Shown here piece by piece: positions 5,805-13,016 of a DNA stretch of 13,525 nt. Every line of letters starts with the position of its first letter. The first letter of the stretch is position 1. The position numbers and the translations under genes are program-made. The notes under the pieces were generated by a model, which saw only the letters and a list, made by a program, of their open reading frames with translations, had not been told where the DNA came from and did not search any database. Source of the stretch: Methanothrix sp. (lineage in GTDB: Archaea > Halobacteriota > Methanosarcinia > Methanotrichales > Methanotrichaceae); contig JAQTYS010000049.1 in the NCBI GenBank assembly GCA_028688175.1, positions 1 to 13,525 of the forward strand, given 5' to 3'.

Positions 5805-6461
5805 CTGACCGCTTACGTTTCCGGCAAGTTGCAGAAGACCGGCTACAGGGCCAGAGTTGTCACTGTCGCCCAGAATTTAAGGCTAAAAGGATATGTACAA
5901 AACCTCGATGATGGGCGTGTGAAAGTGGTTGCAGAGGGCGAAATAATTGACCTTGATATATTGCTCCGAGCATTCGATATAAAAAACACATTAATTAAAG
6001 TGGCCGATATCAATAAGGAGTATTCTTCGGCAACGGGTGAATTTGAAAGCTTCTTCAAGGTAGTTTCCGGAGCGGGCGAGACGGATCAAAGGCTTGATGT
6101 AGCTGCAGAGAGGCTTACCGAGCTTATCGGAGTTAATAAAGAGATTTTAATGGAGCTAAAAGCCAATCGTCAAGAGCTGAAGGAGACACGAGAAGATATC
6201 AGAGGCTCAAGAGATGCGATTGTTGGAGAAATTAGAGCTTCGCGGGAAGCCATCGTTGGCGAGATAAGAACATCACAGGATGCTATTGTCAGCGAGATAA
6301 GGGTATCAAACGACTCAATTGCAGTAGAGATCAGAGAGTCTCGTGAAGTTATTGCTGAAGAAATTGGCGGGCTTCGCGCCGACCTAAAGGAAAGCGTTAA
6401 AGATAGATTGACGAGAATAGAATCGGACATCTCCCAGATAAAGGCAAAAGTTGGCATCTAA
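5805..6461 (+). CDS. Acylphosphatase-like protein with hendecad coiled-coil tail; damaged or unusual start
   Basis: The N-terminal domain resembles acylphosphatase, which hydrolyses acyl phosphates. It shows LTAYVSGKLQKTGYRARV, with the phosphate-binding arginine loop, and LKGYVQNLDDGRVKVVAEGE, with the catalytic asparagine motif GYVQN. After about residue 95 the protein becomes a long charged helix with five 11-residue repeats (IRxSRDAIVGE-like). The expected beginning is ATG at 5796, but codon 2 is TAG: ATG TAG AGA CTG ACC. Possible working starts are CTG at 5805, used here because GGATGTGAT lies 7 nt before it and the domain stays whole, or TTG at 5829, which removes the first beta strand. 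It may instead be a recent pseudogene. Codon use is more A/T-rich than in the ribosomal operon. Confidence 0.7.
   Translation: MTAYVSGKLQKTGYRARVVTVAQNLRLKGYVQNLDDGRVKVVAEGEIIDLDILLRAFDIKNTLIKVADINKEYSSATGEFESFFKVVSGAGETDQRLDVAAERLTELIGVNKEILMELKANRQELKETREDIRGSRDAIVGEIRASREAIVGEIRTSQDAIVSEIRVSNDSIAVEIRESREVIAEEIGGLRADLKESVKDRLTRIESDISQIKAKVGI
6198..6362 (+). repeat. Five tandem 33-bp units encoding hendecad repeats
   Basis: The DNA encodes IRGSRDAIVGE, IRASREAIVGE, IRTSQDAIVSE, IRVSNDSIAVE and IRESREVIAEE in succession. An 11-residue period favours a right-handed or straight coiled coil. The nucleotide units have diverged at many third positions, so the protein pattern has been maintained rather than freshly duplicated. 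Confidence 0.85.
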
Positions 6462-6530
6462 AAAATTTTGCATAAGTAATGGTCAGGGACTTGAATCGTG
6501 GGCATCGAGGTACTAACCGCAGTTGTTCCC

Positions 6531-6720
6531 CTAGACAAGCCGGTTCCTGAAGTCCTCCCGCACGGTTGTCGAAAGCTCTCCAAGAAGTGGTCTGGCCGCC
6601 GGCCAGGGCCTCGTTCCCGGGGCTGCGATCCACCGTCTCTATCTTCTGCATGAGAAAGACAGCTCCGGCCACGTCCACCTTGCGGCGCTACCCGTACTCG
6701 TCATTCTTGTCCTCCCAGAC
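6531..6720 (-). pseudogene. Remnant of an unidentified gene (frameshift and in-frame stop)
   Basis: On the minus strand, codons with strong G/C at the third position encode VWEDKNDEYG, then a TAG, then RRKVDVAGAVFLMQKIETVD and RSPGNEALAGGQ. After about 6590 the coding signal moves to another frame, giving LLGELSTTVREDFRNRL before a TAG at 6531-6533. This is what a decayed gene looks like: at least one nonsense and one frameshift change. I do not recognise the family. Its 5' end runs into repeat copy B at 6713, as if the insertion or recombination that placed the repeat cut the gene. The rest of 6462-6895 holds only this remnant and repeat copy B. Confidence 0.5.
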
Positions 6721-6883
6721 CAGGCTTTGTCCTCATCCGGGAGAGAGGATGGGGATTGTCCGGATCCCAGCGGACGGGGTCAGGCAATGGAGCGGGGCTC
6801 CGGGCTGATGGTGGAGATCGAAGATGCAAGGCAGGACTTCAAGTTGTGATTGAGGGACTGTAGGCTCAGGGGCAATTACTATG
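6713..6883 (+). repeat. Dispersed repeat, copy B
   Basis: Module one (6713-6804) is nearly identical to copy A 5533-5625. Module two (about 6813-6883) matches copy C, with GGCAGGACTTCAA, GAGGGACT and CAATTACTAT as landmarks, and stops abruptly after CAATTACTAT. The truncated end of the acyltransferase pseudogene begins 12 nt later. A GGAGC/GCTCC hairpin (6789-6801) and a GTCCG/CGGAC stem are visible. Confidence 0.7.
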
Positions 6884-6895
6884 GCCGGGAATCTC

Positions 6896-7404
6896 TTATT
6901 CAGGCTTCAGGCCGGTTGCACTGCAAGAGAAGCGCCGGAATGCTGCATATATCGCTGAGAATATGAGGAGAGCTAAGGCAAACCACATCGGTCCGCTGCC
7001 TCCGAGAAAATCAAATGTTTTTATATAATTTATTAAATACTCATTGAAAGGCGGACGGGATCCTGTCCACTGAAATGCCAGCAGATAATAGATTACGGCC
7101 GTCTGGATGAAGAGCATATAGATGAGAGTAAGAATGCCCAGCTGAACCATCCGATCCCTAAGAAACTTGGAAAAACCCTTGCGATCAAATGATTCCGGCA
7201 CGAAATATCCGGCGATCGGGAATAGGAGGCCCATGGAAAATGCTTGTGTGAAGGTTAATATCAAATAAAAATAATACATAAGTTATAACATCGAGATTAG
7301 CAGGCTCGCGATAGTACCAGTGCCCAATATTAGAGTAAGTTACCCCCGCATGAAGAATGACTACCAAGATTATCGATGAAGTACAACCTGTCAGACCTGA
7401 TCAT
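6896..7404 (-). pseudogene. Membrane acyltransferase 3 (OafA-like) fragment with two frameshifts
   Basis: Three minus-strand frames together read as the first half of an acyltransferase-3 membrane protein. They are MIRSDRLYFIDNL from ATG 7404, then VVILHAGVTYSNIGHWYYRE from about 7367, then LTFTQAFSMGLLFPIAGYF and VPESFDRKGFSKFLRDR from about 7260. The intramembrane histidine of the HAGVTYS motif is typical. The family normally has about 350-400 residues and about ten membrane segments. Here the sequence stops after about four, just past GPMWFALALLIF, with an unrelated tail (FSCSATGLKPE). The ATG overlaps the DUF6398 gene stop as ATGA, so the intact ancestor was probably co-translated with it. 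Two frameshifts plus loss of the 3' half make function very unlikely. Confidence 0.8.
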
Positions 7405-7919
7405 TTTGGAGCATTTCCGGGTACAAAGGGTATAAGCTTGCGCCGTGCAAGCTCCTCTTGTATCTCAACAGGGAGTGTGCGGGCATCGACTGCCAGACCG
7501 TTTATCATAACCATCCAGGCGAGAAGATTCGACTCCATTTTAGATGGTCGCCACCACCTGGGATCCATTTGGCACATTTCGAGGAGATCTTTGATCTGTC
7601 GGGCCTTGTTGGCAGCAGTCTTCTGGCTTACTCCAAAAAGATCCACCAGCTCGTCTGCCTTCATATGAGGCTCCTGAGTTTTATCAAAGAGGAAGTTAAC
7701 ATTAGCCAGGGAGTAGACAATTGCCGCCGCCCAGACATCCTTTCTGCCTCTCTCCAATGGCGAGGGCCTCTTTCTCGCCAGAACTGCCGTCATTTCACGA
7801 GCAAGCTGTGCGTACTCTTCATCCAGGTGCTTGCAGCAGACGGCATCGGTGATGGCGACTATCTCATTGTAGATGGGCTGCATTTTCAAGGGGACTGAAT
7901 CGGATCTCTTTTCGGACAT
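7401..7919 (-). CDS. DUF6398-type protein with a helix-turn-helix-like segment
   Basis: The 172-residue protein has the pattern I associate with DUF6398: YNEIVAITDAVCCKHLDEEY near the start, RKRPSPLERGRKDVWAAAI and VNFLFDKTQEPH in the middle, then RWWRPSKMESN, DARTLPVEIQEE and LIPFVPG at the end. Residues about 87-108 (ADELVDLFGVSQKTAANKAR) look like a helix-turn-helix, so nucleic-acid binding is possible but not shown. The family function is unknown. ATG at 7919 follows GAGGT by 4 nt. Its TGA overlaps the start of the acyltransferase pseudogene. The frame is intact although both flanks are decayed and repeat copies B and C lie on either side. Confidence 0.75.
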   Translation of the reverse strand: MSEKRSDSVPLKMQPIYNEIVAITDAVCCKHLDEEYAQLAREMTAVLARKRPSPLERGRKDVWAAAIVYSLANVNFLFDKTQEPHMKADELVDLFGVSQKTAANKARQIKDLLEMCQMDPRWWRPSKMESNLLAWMVMINGLAVDARTLPVEIQEELARRKLIPFVPGNAPK

Positions 7920-8000
7920 ACTGACCTCTTTCGGATTGATACATAATTGGAATGGAATGGATTATTTCTCTGACGCTGGGGATCTCAGCTGTCAAGGAGA

Positions 8001-8110
8001 GCGGAAATGTGAGGCAGAACTTCAAAATGCGATTTAGGGACTTGAGGATCAGGATCAATTACTATCATCCACCAGATGGCAGCCTTCTAGTGACAAATGG
8101 GAAAAAACTA
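8001..8110 (+). repeat. Dispersed repeat, copy C
   Basis: This copy contains only module two, aligned with copy B over GGCAGAACTTCAA, TTAGGGACT and CAATTACTAT, and with copy A on to GGGAAAAAACT. It lies between the DUF6398 gene and the end of serB. Its A-run supplies the serB terminator and its last bases contain the serB stop codon. The 7920-8000 stretch before it holds no recognisable gene. Confidence 0.65.
8102..8107 (-). terminator. T-run directly after serB
   Basis: On the minus strand the serB TAG (8110-8108) is followed immediately by six T residues, then CCC. Such a tract can end archaeal transcription. The T-run is part of repeat copy C. Confidence 0.45.
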
Positions 8111-9292
8111 AGGCATCTCTTTATCCTTCTCAGCCAGTCCCAGCACATTGAGCAGCCCCAGCAGGTTCTCGCGGGACAGTGACCCGTCGGATACCTTCTT
8201 CAGGACCTCTTTGGCATTGAAGGCCACCCCGAGGCCAGCATTCTTGATCATCAGGCAGTCGTTGGCTCCGTCGCCCACGGCCACGATGCTGTCCGGGCTG
8301 ATATTCTCCAGCTTTGCCAGCCGGAAGATGATGCCACCCTTGGCCTCGGCATCGATGATATCCCCCTTGATCTCGCCGGTGAGAAAGCCGTTTTCAATCT
8401 CCAGCTCATTAGCAAAGGTGTAGTCAAAGCCCAGCTGCTCTTTGAGCACATCGGTAAAATAGGTAAATCCGCCACTGATAAGGGCAATCTTGTAGCCTAC
8501 GCTCTTTAGGTGATGCAGCAGCTCCTCAGATCCGGGTGTAAGACGCAGGTCGGAAGCAATCTCGTGCAGATCTCTCTCCGGCATCCCCTTGAGGAGACGA
8601 ACCCTCTGGCGAAGCGACTCCTTGAAGTCCATCTCTCCGTTCATGGCCTTCTCAGTAATCGCTTTCACCTGCTCGTCCACTCCCGCATATCCCGCCAGCT
8701 TGTTGATGATCTCAAAATCAACAATGGTCATGTCCATATCAAAGACGATGAGCCGCTTCTCTTTGCGTGAGCGGCCCAGATCCTGAATCACCACATCCAG
8801 GCCAAGCTGCTCGCAATCCTTCTTCAGCCTGGTCTTGCAATCATCCTCATTGCATTCGGAAAAGTCCATAAGAAATTCAATGGAGATGAGATCGCCACGG
8901 GCCGTGACCGATGCCCTTTCGATGTTCACAACATTTCCTGCCGCCACATCTGCTGCATCGCGGATGATGCCCGGTCGGTCTTTGGCCAGAATGGTGACCA
9001 CATGCAGGCTCTTCTTTGTCTTGCGCAGGCCCCGGTACTGGCCCAGGGGCAGAAAGTTAAATTGAATGCCGAGATCTTCGGCTTTTCTCTGCAGCCATGC
9101 TTGCAGCTCGCTGGCAGTTACACGCGCGTTGGAAAAATCAGCCACTACAGACATGGTGAATATGCCCTGCATCACTCGCTGATCCAAATCCACGATATTC
9201 ACATTCTGCTGAGCAGGCTCATCCAGGATATCACGGATAAGTCCGGGCCGGTCTTTGCCCAGGAAGGAGATGACCCATAAATCGTCGTTCAG
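8108..9292 (-). CDS. serB: Phosphoserine phosphatase with two N-terminal ACT domains
   Basis: SerB removes phosphate from O-phosphoserine, the last step of serine synthesis. The HAD motifs are complete: nucleophile DMDMT (about 185-189), ISGG serine (about 273), lysine in EAKGG (about 318) and GDGAND (about 340-345). Two ACT domains precede it, each with a KDRPG(L/I)IRD motif, and probably sense an amino acid. The start is a problem. The first standard start is GTG at 9202, which cuts the first ACT domain in half. The frame is open to a TAG at about 9313 and encodes LNDDLWVISFLGKDRPGL; only CTG at 9292 is available, 9 nt after GGGGG. Alternatively ATG 9308 began the gene and one base was gained or lost. 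With CTG the protein has 394 residues. Function is certain; the start is not. Confidence 0.92.
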   Translation of the reverse strand: MNDDLWVISFLGKDRPGLIRDILDEPAQQNVNIVDLDQRVMQGIFTMSVVADFSNARVTASELQAWLQRKAEDLGIQFNFLPLGQYRGLRKTKKSLHVVTILAKDRPGIIRDAADVAAGNVVNIERASVTARGDLISIEFLMDFSECNEDDCKTRLKKDCEQLGLDVVIQDLGRSRKEKRLIVFDMDMTIVDFEIINKLAGYAGVDEQVKAITEKAMNGEMDFKESLRQRVRLLKGMPERDLHEIASDLRLTPGSEELLHHLKSVGYKIALISGGFTYFTDVLKEQLGFDYTFANELEIENGFLTGEIKGDIIDAEAKGGIIFRLAKLENISPDSIVAVGDGANDCLMIKNAGLGVAFNAKEVLKKVSDGSLSRENLLGLLNVLGLAEKDKEMP

Positions 9293-9348
9293 AGGGCACG
9301 TCCCCCATTTCTATGCGGCTGCATCGGAGATGATGCTTGCCATTCATG

Positions 9349-9364
9349 CCTAAATACTTTTTCA
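9349..9364 (-). promoter_or_regulatory. Promoter of serB
   Basis: Read on the minus strand, TGAAAAAG is followed by TATTTAGG (9356-9349), matching the GAAAAAG plus TATA arrangement seen at the rps19e promoter. Transcription would start near 9327, 20-35 nt before the candidate starts at 9308 and 9292. This supports a serB translation start well upstream of the GTG at 9202. The element overlaps the end of the neighbouring membrane protein gene. Confidence 0.5.
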
Positions 9365-9368
9365 GCCA

Positions 9369-9914
9369 TCAATTCTGACGCTTCTGCTTTAGTTCTGCAA
9401 CTCTCATCATCAAATGCCAGGTATTCTCGACGGCTGCAATGGTCAGCCATACTATTACCATCACCATCCAGCCAAGGTAACGGGTCTTCCCCTGCAGGAC
9501 GTCTGCGCCTATTGCTATAATGGTCATATAACAGATCGTATTAGGGATCAATAACCCTCTCAAGATCATACTTGGAGCGAAGGCCCTGTTCTCACCTTTG
9601 TTCCTTAAAAACCTCAACCACAGGACCGAAGTATGCGCCAGCTGCAATGCTCCTAAAATAAGAAGCGGATAGCCTAATCCCGATGGTGAATCGGAAGGAA
9701 CCACGAATATGAAGGCAAATGATAGAATCATCAAGAAATTTATAAATATCTCTTCAGCCAACATGCGTATATCGCTTGACTTTTTTGCCTCGGCTATGAC
9801 ATCAATGTGCAATGTAACTGCGACAAAGATCAGGCCAACAAGAGTGGCAGAGGCTGACCCTGTCAGCATATAAAAATCTCGCCAGGAATTTACAGATTCG
9901 ATAAAAGAAATCAT
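9369..9914 (-). CDS. Multi-pass membrane protein of unknown function, coupled to the sensor kinase
   Basis: The protein has about 181 residues and five hydrophobic stretches: about 14-36 (SASATLVGLIFVAVTL), 51-73, 80-100, 117-139 and 145-165. It begins MISFIESVNSWRDFYMLTGS and ends in a charged tail (RVAELKQKRQN). The glycine/serine-rich first segment after WRDFYMLTG is distinctive, but I cannot name the family with confidence. The ATG at 9914 overlaps the kinase stop as ATGA; another in-frame ATG at 9920 adds two residues. Overlap implies co-translation with the kinase, so it may be a partner, target or accessory of that sensor. That role is inferred from position only. Confidence 0.8.
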   Translation of the reverse strand: MISFIESVNSWRDFYMLTGSASATLVGLIFVAVTLHIDVIAEAKKSSDIRMLAEEIFINFLMILSFAFIFVVPSDSPSGLGYPLLILGALQLAHTSVLWLRFLRNKGENRAFAPSMILRGLLIPNTICYMTIIAIGADVLQGKTRYLGWMVMVIVWLTIAAVENTWHLMMRVAELKQKRQN

Positions 9915-12883
9915 ATGCATCTTTCCAGCGCCTTTTGCAGCTCTTCCATTCGGATCGGTTTACTGATATATTCGTCCATGCCCGCATACAGACAGGCTTC
10001 TCTATCACCATTAAGCGCGTGGGCAGTTATAGCTATTATGCAGACCTTAGATCCAGAGCTGCGAATGCGGCGCGTTGCTTCAAAGCCATCCATCACCGGC
10101 ATTTGCACATCCATCAGTACAACATCATATGGCTGCCTCTTCAATGCCTGCAGAACTTCAAGGCCATTGGCAGCTACATCAGCTTGATATCCAATACGCT
10201 TCAACATACTAAGAGCTACCTTCTGGTTCACAGGATTGTCTTCTGCTACGAGAATACGCAGACTGCGCACCCTAATCTCGCTTGGAGTGGACTTGGAGAA
10301 AGTAATGCTCGGGTTAAAATCACTTTTCGGCGAGATAAGTTCTACCAGCAGATTATGAAGCTGGGTGGGCTTGATGGGCTTGGTCAGCCAGCCATCGAGC
10401 GGTGTATCTCGCGAGAGGCTGCAGCCAATGGGAATGAATATCACGCTTAAGATTTTTGCGCTCTTGCCTCTTTTCGCTTCTCTGGAAAGAGACAGGACAT
10501 CTATTTCAGGCAATGCGCCGTCCAGAATCATAAAGTCAAAGTCCTCTGCAGCAAGCATTTCCAGAGCGGATTTTCCACTGGTTGTTGTTGTTGGAATCAT
10601 CCCCCAAGACCGCGCGGCTTCTACCAGCATGCTTCTGGCCAGGTCATTTTTGTAGACCACAAGAATTCGCTTTCCAAACAGACTGGGGTTCGGCGGGACG
10701 GCATTATTTAGTGCAAGTGACTTTGCGATTATGGTGAACTGGAAAGTACTGCCCTTTCCCGGTTCGCTCTCTGCCCAGATCCTTCCACCCATCATTTCGA
10801 CAAGGCGTTTGCTTATGGCCAGACCTAGTCCGGTCCCTCCGTAATGTCTGGTAGTGGAAGAATCAACCTGGCTGAAGGACCGGAACAGCCTGTCCATTCG
10901 ATCCTTAGATATCCCGATACCTGTGTCCCTAATTGCGAAATAAAGCTCGATTTTTCCCCGCTCCATGGGCAAAGAGCTAATTGCTAACACTACTTCCCCC
11001 GTCTCGGTAAATTTCACTGCATTACCCAGCAGATTGACCAATATCTGACGGAGCCTGGTAACATCCCCAATTACTGTTTCTGGTATATTATTCTTAAAAG
11101 TGCAAACGATCTCCAGACCTTTTTCGGCGGCATTGGCAGCCACCAGGTCCAAAGAGTCCTCTACGCCTTTTCTCAGGTTAAAAGGCCGGCATTCCAGCTC
11201 CATTTTGCCGCCTTCGATCTTGGAGAAGTCCAGGATGTCATTGATAAGAGCTAACAATGTATTTCCACTACTGCGAATTGTCTCCAAATAATCGCGTTGT
11301 TCCTCTGCTAGGTCAGCCTCCAGCAAGAGACCAGTCATGCCGATCACGGCATTCATAGGTGTACGTATCTCGTGGCTCATATTGGCCAGGAACTCAGACT
11401 TGGCTTTGGTTGACGCTTCCGCCGCTTCCTTTGCTCTTTGCAGTTCTACTTCCGCTTGCTTGCGCTCGGTAATGTCTCGAGCGAAGCCAAGCTTTCCTAC
11501 GATCTTTCCGCTTTCAATCAGGGGAACGCCTATGATCTCAGCAGTCAGATACTCACCGGAATTGGATAGGCACCTCAATTCGCGGGTTCGTGCTTTCTTT
11601 CCTTCCAGAGTATCTTGGAACATCTCCAGGGCGATAGGAAGATCTTCAGGATGAATGATCTTCATAAAGGGTTTTCCGAGCCACTCTGCTGCATGCCATC
11701 CGGAGAATTTCTCAAAAGCAGGATTAAGAGATGTGATGGTTGCATCCTTTGATGAAATAGTGAAGATCACATCCGGTGCTGTCTCGAAGACATCACGGTA
11801 ACGTTCCTCGCTTTGCATAAGCAGCTTCTCAGCTCTTTTGCGCTCATCGATCTCCATCTTGGCCTCATTATAAAGATGCACATTTTCATTCAGTGCTACG
11901 ACCTGGCGAAGGATAACAAGTCCGATGATAATACCAATGCCCCATGAAAAGGCTGAAAATGAATCGGTCAGGTGGTAGCGGCTCCAAATGAGCATAATGT
12001 AGGCAGCTGCAGCACAAAAGTAGGGAAAATAAGAAAGCCAGACGAATTGTTTCCCACTCAATTCGATTTCATTGCATGAATCATTTGAGTCAGGCTTACT
12101 GGTCTCCGCCTGCAACACTCCTGCCAGACCTGCAAAGGCATAGCTCGCCAGCCATCCCAGGTCTAAAAGGTTGCCTGTTGCATATGTTTCTTGGAGAGAT
12201 TGCAGCAGATATGTAGCGTCTGTGATGATCTGTATGGCGATGCCGACTGATAGCAGCAATAATGGTCCTTGTTTGGCAGACTGGCATGTTCGAAAGAGCA
12301 ATTGCAGCAAGGCAAAAAAGAGAATCAAATCCATCACAGGATAGGCCAGGGAGACCATTAAAACCAATGAGTATTCTTTTTTGGCAGCAATAGTTGGCTC
12401 AATCAGGAAAGCCCAAAAGATCAGGATTGCCGAGATCATTACTATCCCTGTGTCCAAAAGTAGCTTGTGGGACTCTTTATGAGTCAATGGTACTGCTGGT
12501 AAGAGAAGAATGCCTAGAGCAAATAGGGGATAATACAATAAATAAAAAACGTCGGCTACTGATGCTATGGGCTCTTGATGAAGGACCAACTCCAGGGCCG
12601 CCCAGGTTATGTCTCCCAGCATAAAAGAGAGCTGGCCCATAAACAAAAAGGTCCAGGCAAGGCGGACACGTCGTCCATAGATCTCAGAGCGAAAGGCCGC
12701 GTATAGCAAGCCGATTGCTGCCAGAGCATTGAATACAGGAAAGAGCATATCATCCAGCATTATGCGAGACTTAGGATCATCTCCAACTAAAATCAACAGG
12801 GCTAAATACATTATCACGATGATGGCTGACATCACCAGAGCGCTGCGAAAGTATCTTCGCCTGGGTTCCAAGCAAATGCTCAT
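9911..12883 (-). CDS. Membrane hybrid histidine kinase (10 TM, PAS, HisKA, HATPase, two receiver domains)
   Basis: The protein has 990 residues. About ten hydrophobic helices fill residues 13-335 and probably form the sensor. A linker (LYNEAKMEIDERKRAE) leads to a PAS domain (about 355-475). HisKA follows with the phosphorylated histidine in NMSHEIRTPMN (His504). The ATPase domain has the N box LLGNAVKFT (about 618), G1 DTGIGI (about 653) and G2 GGTGLGLAI (about 682). Receiver 1 (about 738-850) keeps Asp788 and Lys835 but has Tyr744-Lys745 where the acidic pair belongs. Receiver 2 (about 876-990) is complete: Glu881/Asp882, Asp925, Thr953 and Lys975. There is no DNA-binding output. ATG 12883 has only a weak purine-rich site before it. 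It is transcribed away from the aldehyde dehydrogenase gene and overlaps the downstream membrane protein. The stimulus is unknown. Confidence 0.95.
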   Translation of the reverse strand: MSICLEPRRRYFRSALVMSAIIVIMYLALLILVGDDPKSRIMLDDMLFPVFNALAAIGLLYAAFRSEIYGRRVRLAWTFLFMGQLSFMLGDITWAALELVLHQEPIASVADVFYLLYYPLFALGILLLPAVPLTHKESHKLLLDTGIVMISAILIFWAFLIEPTIAAKKEYSLVLMVSLAYPVMDLILFFALLQLLFRTCQSAKQGPLLLLSVGIAIQIITDATYLLQSLQETYATGNLLDLGWLASYAFAGLAGVLQAETSKPDSNDSCNEIELSGKQFVWLSYFPYFCAAAAYIMLIWSRYHLTDSFSAFSWGIGIIIGLVILRQVVALNENVHLYNEAKMEIDERKRAEKLLMQSEERYRDVFETAPDVIFTISSKDATITSLNPAFEKFSGWHAAEWLGKPFMKIIHPEDLPIALEMFQDTLEGKKARTRELRCLSNSGEYLTAEIIGVPLIESGKIVGKLGFARDITERKQAEVELQRAKEAAEASTKAKSEFLANMSHEIRTPMNAVIGMTGLLLEADLAEEQRDYLETIRSSGNTLLALINDILDFSKIEGGKMELECRPFNLRKGVEDSLDLVAANAAEKGLEIVCTFKNNIPETVIGDVTRLRQILVNLLGNAVKFTETGEVVLAISSLPMERGKIELYFAIRDTGIGISKDRMDRLFRSFSQVDSSTTRHYGGTGLGLAISKRLVEMMGGRIWAESEPGKGSTFQFTIIAKSLALNNAVPPNPSLFGKRILVVYKNDLARSMLVEAARSWGMIPTTTTSGKSALEMLAAEDFDFMILDGALPEIDVLSLSREAKRGKSAKILSVIFIPIGCSLSRDTPLDGWLTKPIKPTQLHNLLVELISPKSDFNPSITFSKSTPSEIRVRSLRILVAEDNPVNQKVALSMLKRIGYQADVAANGLEVLQALKRQPYDVVLMDVQMPVMDGFEATRRIRSSGSKVCIIAITAHALNGDREACLYAGMDEYISKPIRMEELQKALERCI

Positions 12884-13007
12884 CGTCTCAGCCTGTCAAT
12901 TTGCACGATTTCGTCGGAAATTAGCCCCTTAATTGGCATCTATCTCCTCACATACTGCTTCGAAAGATCCTGCTGACGCAACTATCAATAACATGTGTAA
13001 ATACTTG

Positions 13008-13016
13008 ATATAAAAG
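13008..13016. promoter_or_regulatory. TATA element in the divergent promoter region
   Basis: Plus-strand TATAAAA (13009-13015) would place an aldehyde dehydrogenase transcript start near 13036, about 25 nt before its ATG. The complementary strand reads CTTTTATAT, itself a good TATA box, which could serve the kinase gene with a leader of about 100 nt. The 178 bp between the two starts hold no other clear element. Confidence 0.5.

Noticed and set aside
5533..6883. Repeat copies as a complete insertion sequence
   Set aside because: No transposase frame, terminal inverted repeats or target duplications are visible.
7952..8182. 76-codon plus-strand frame over repeat copy C as a gene
   Set aside because: It continues antisense into the conserved 3' end of serB, so the part after 8107 is a mirror of serB codons. 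The earlier part is treated as a repeat with a relic frame.
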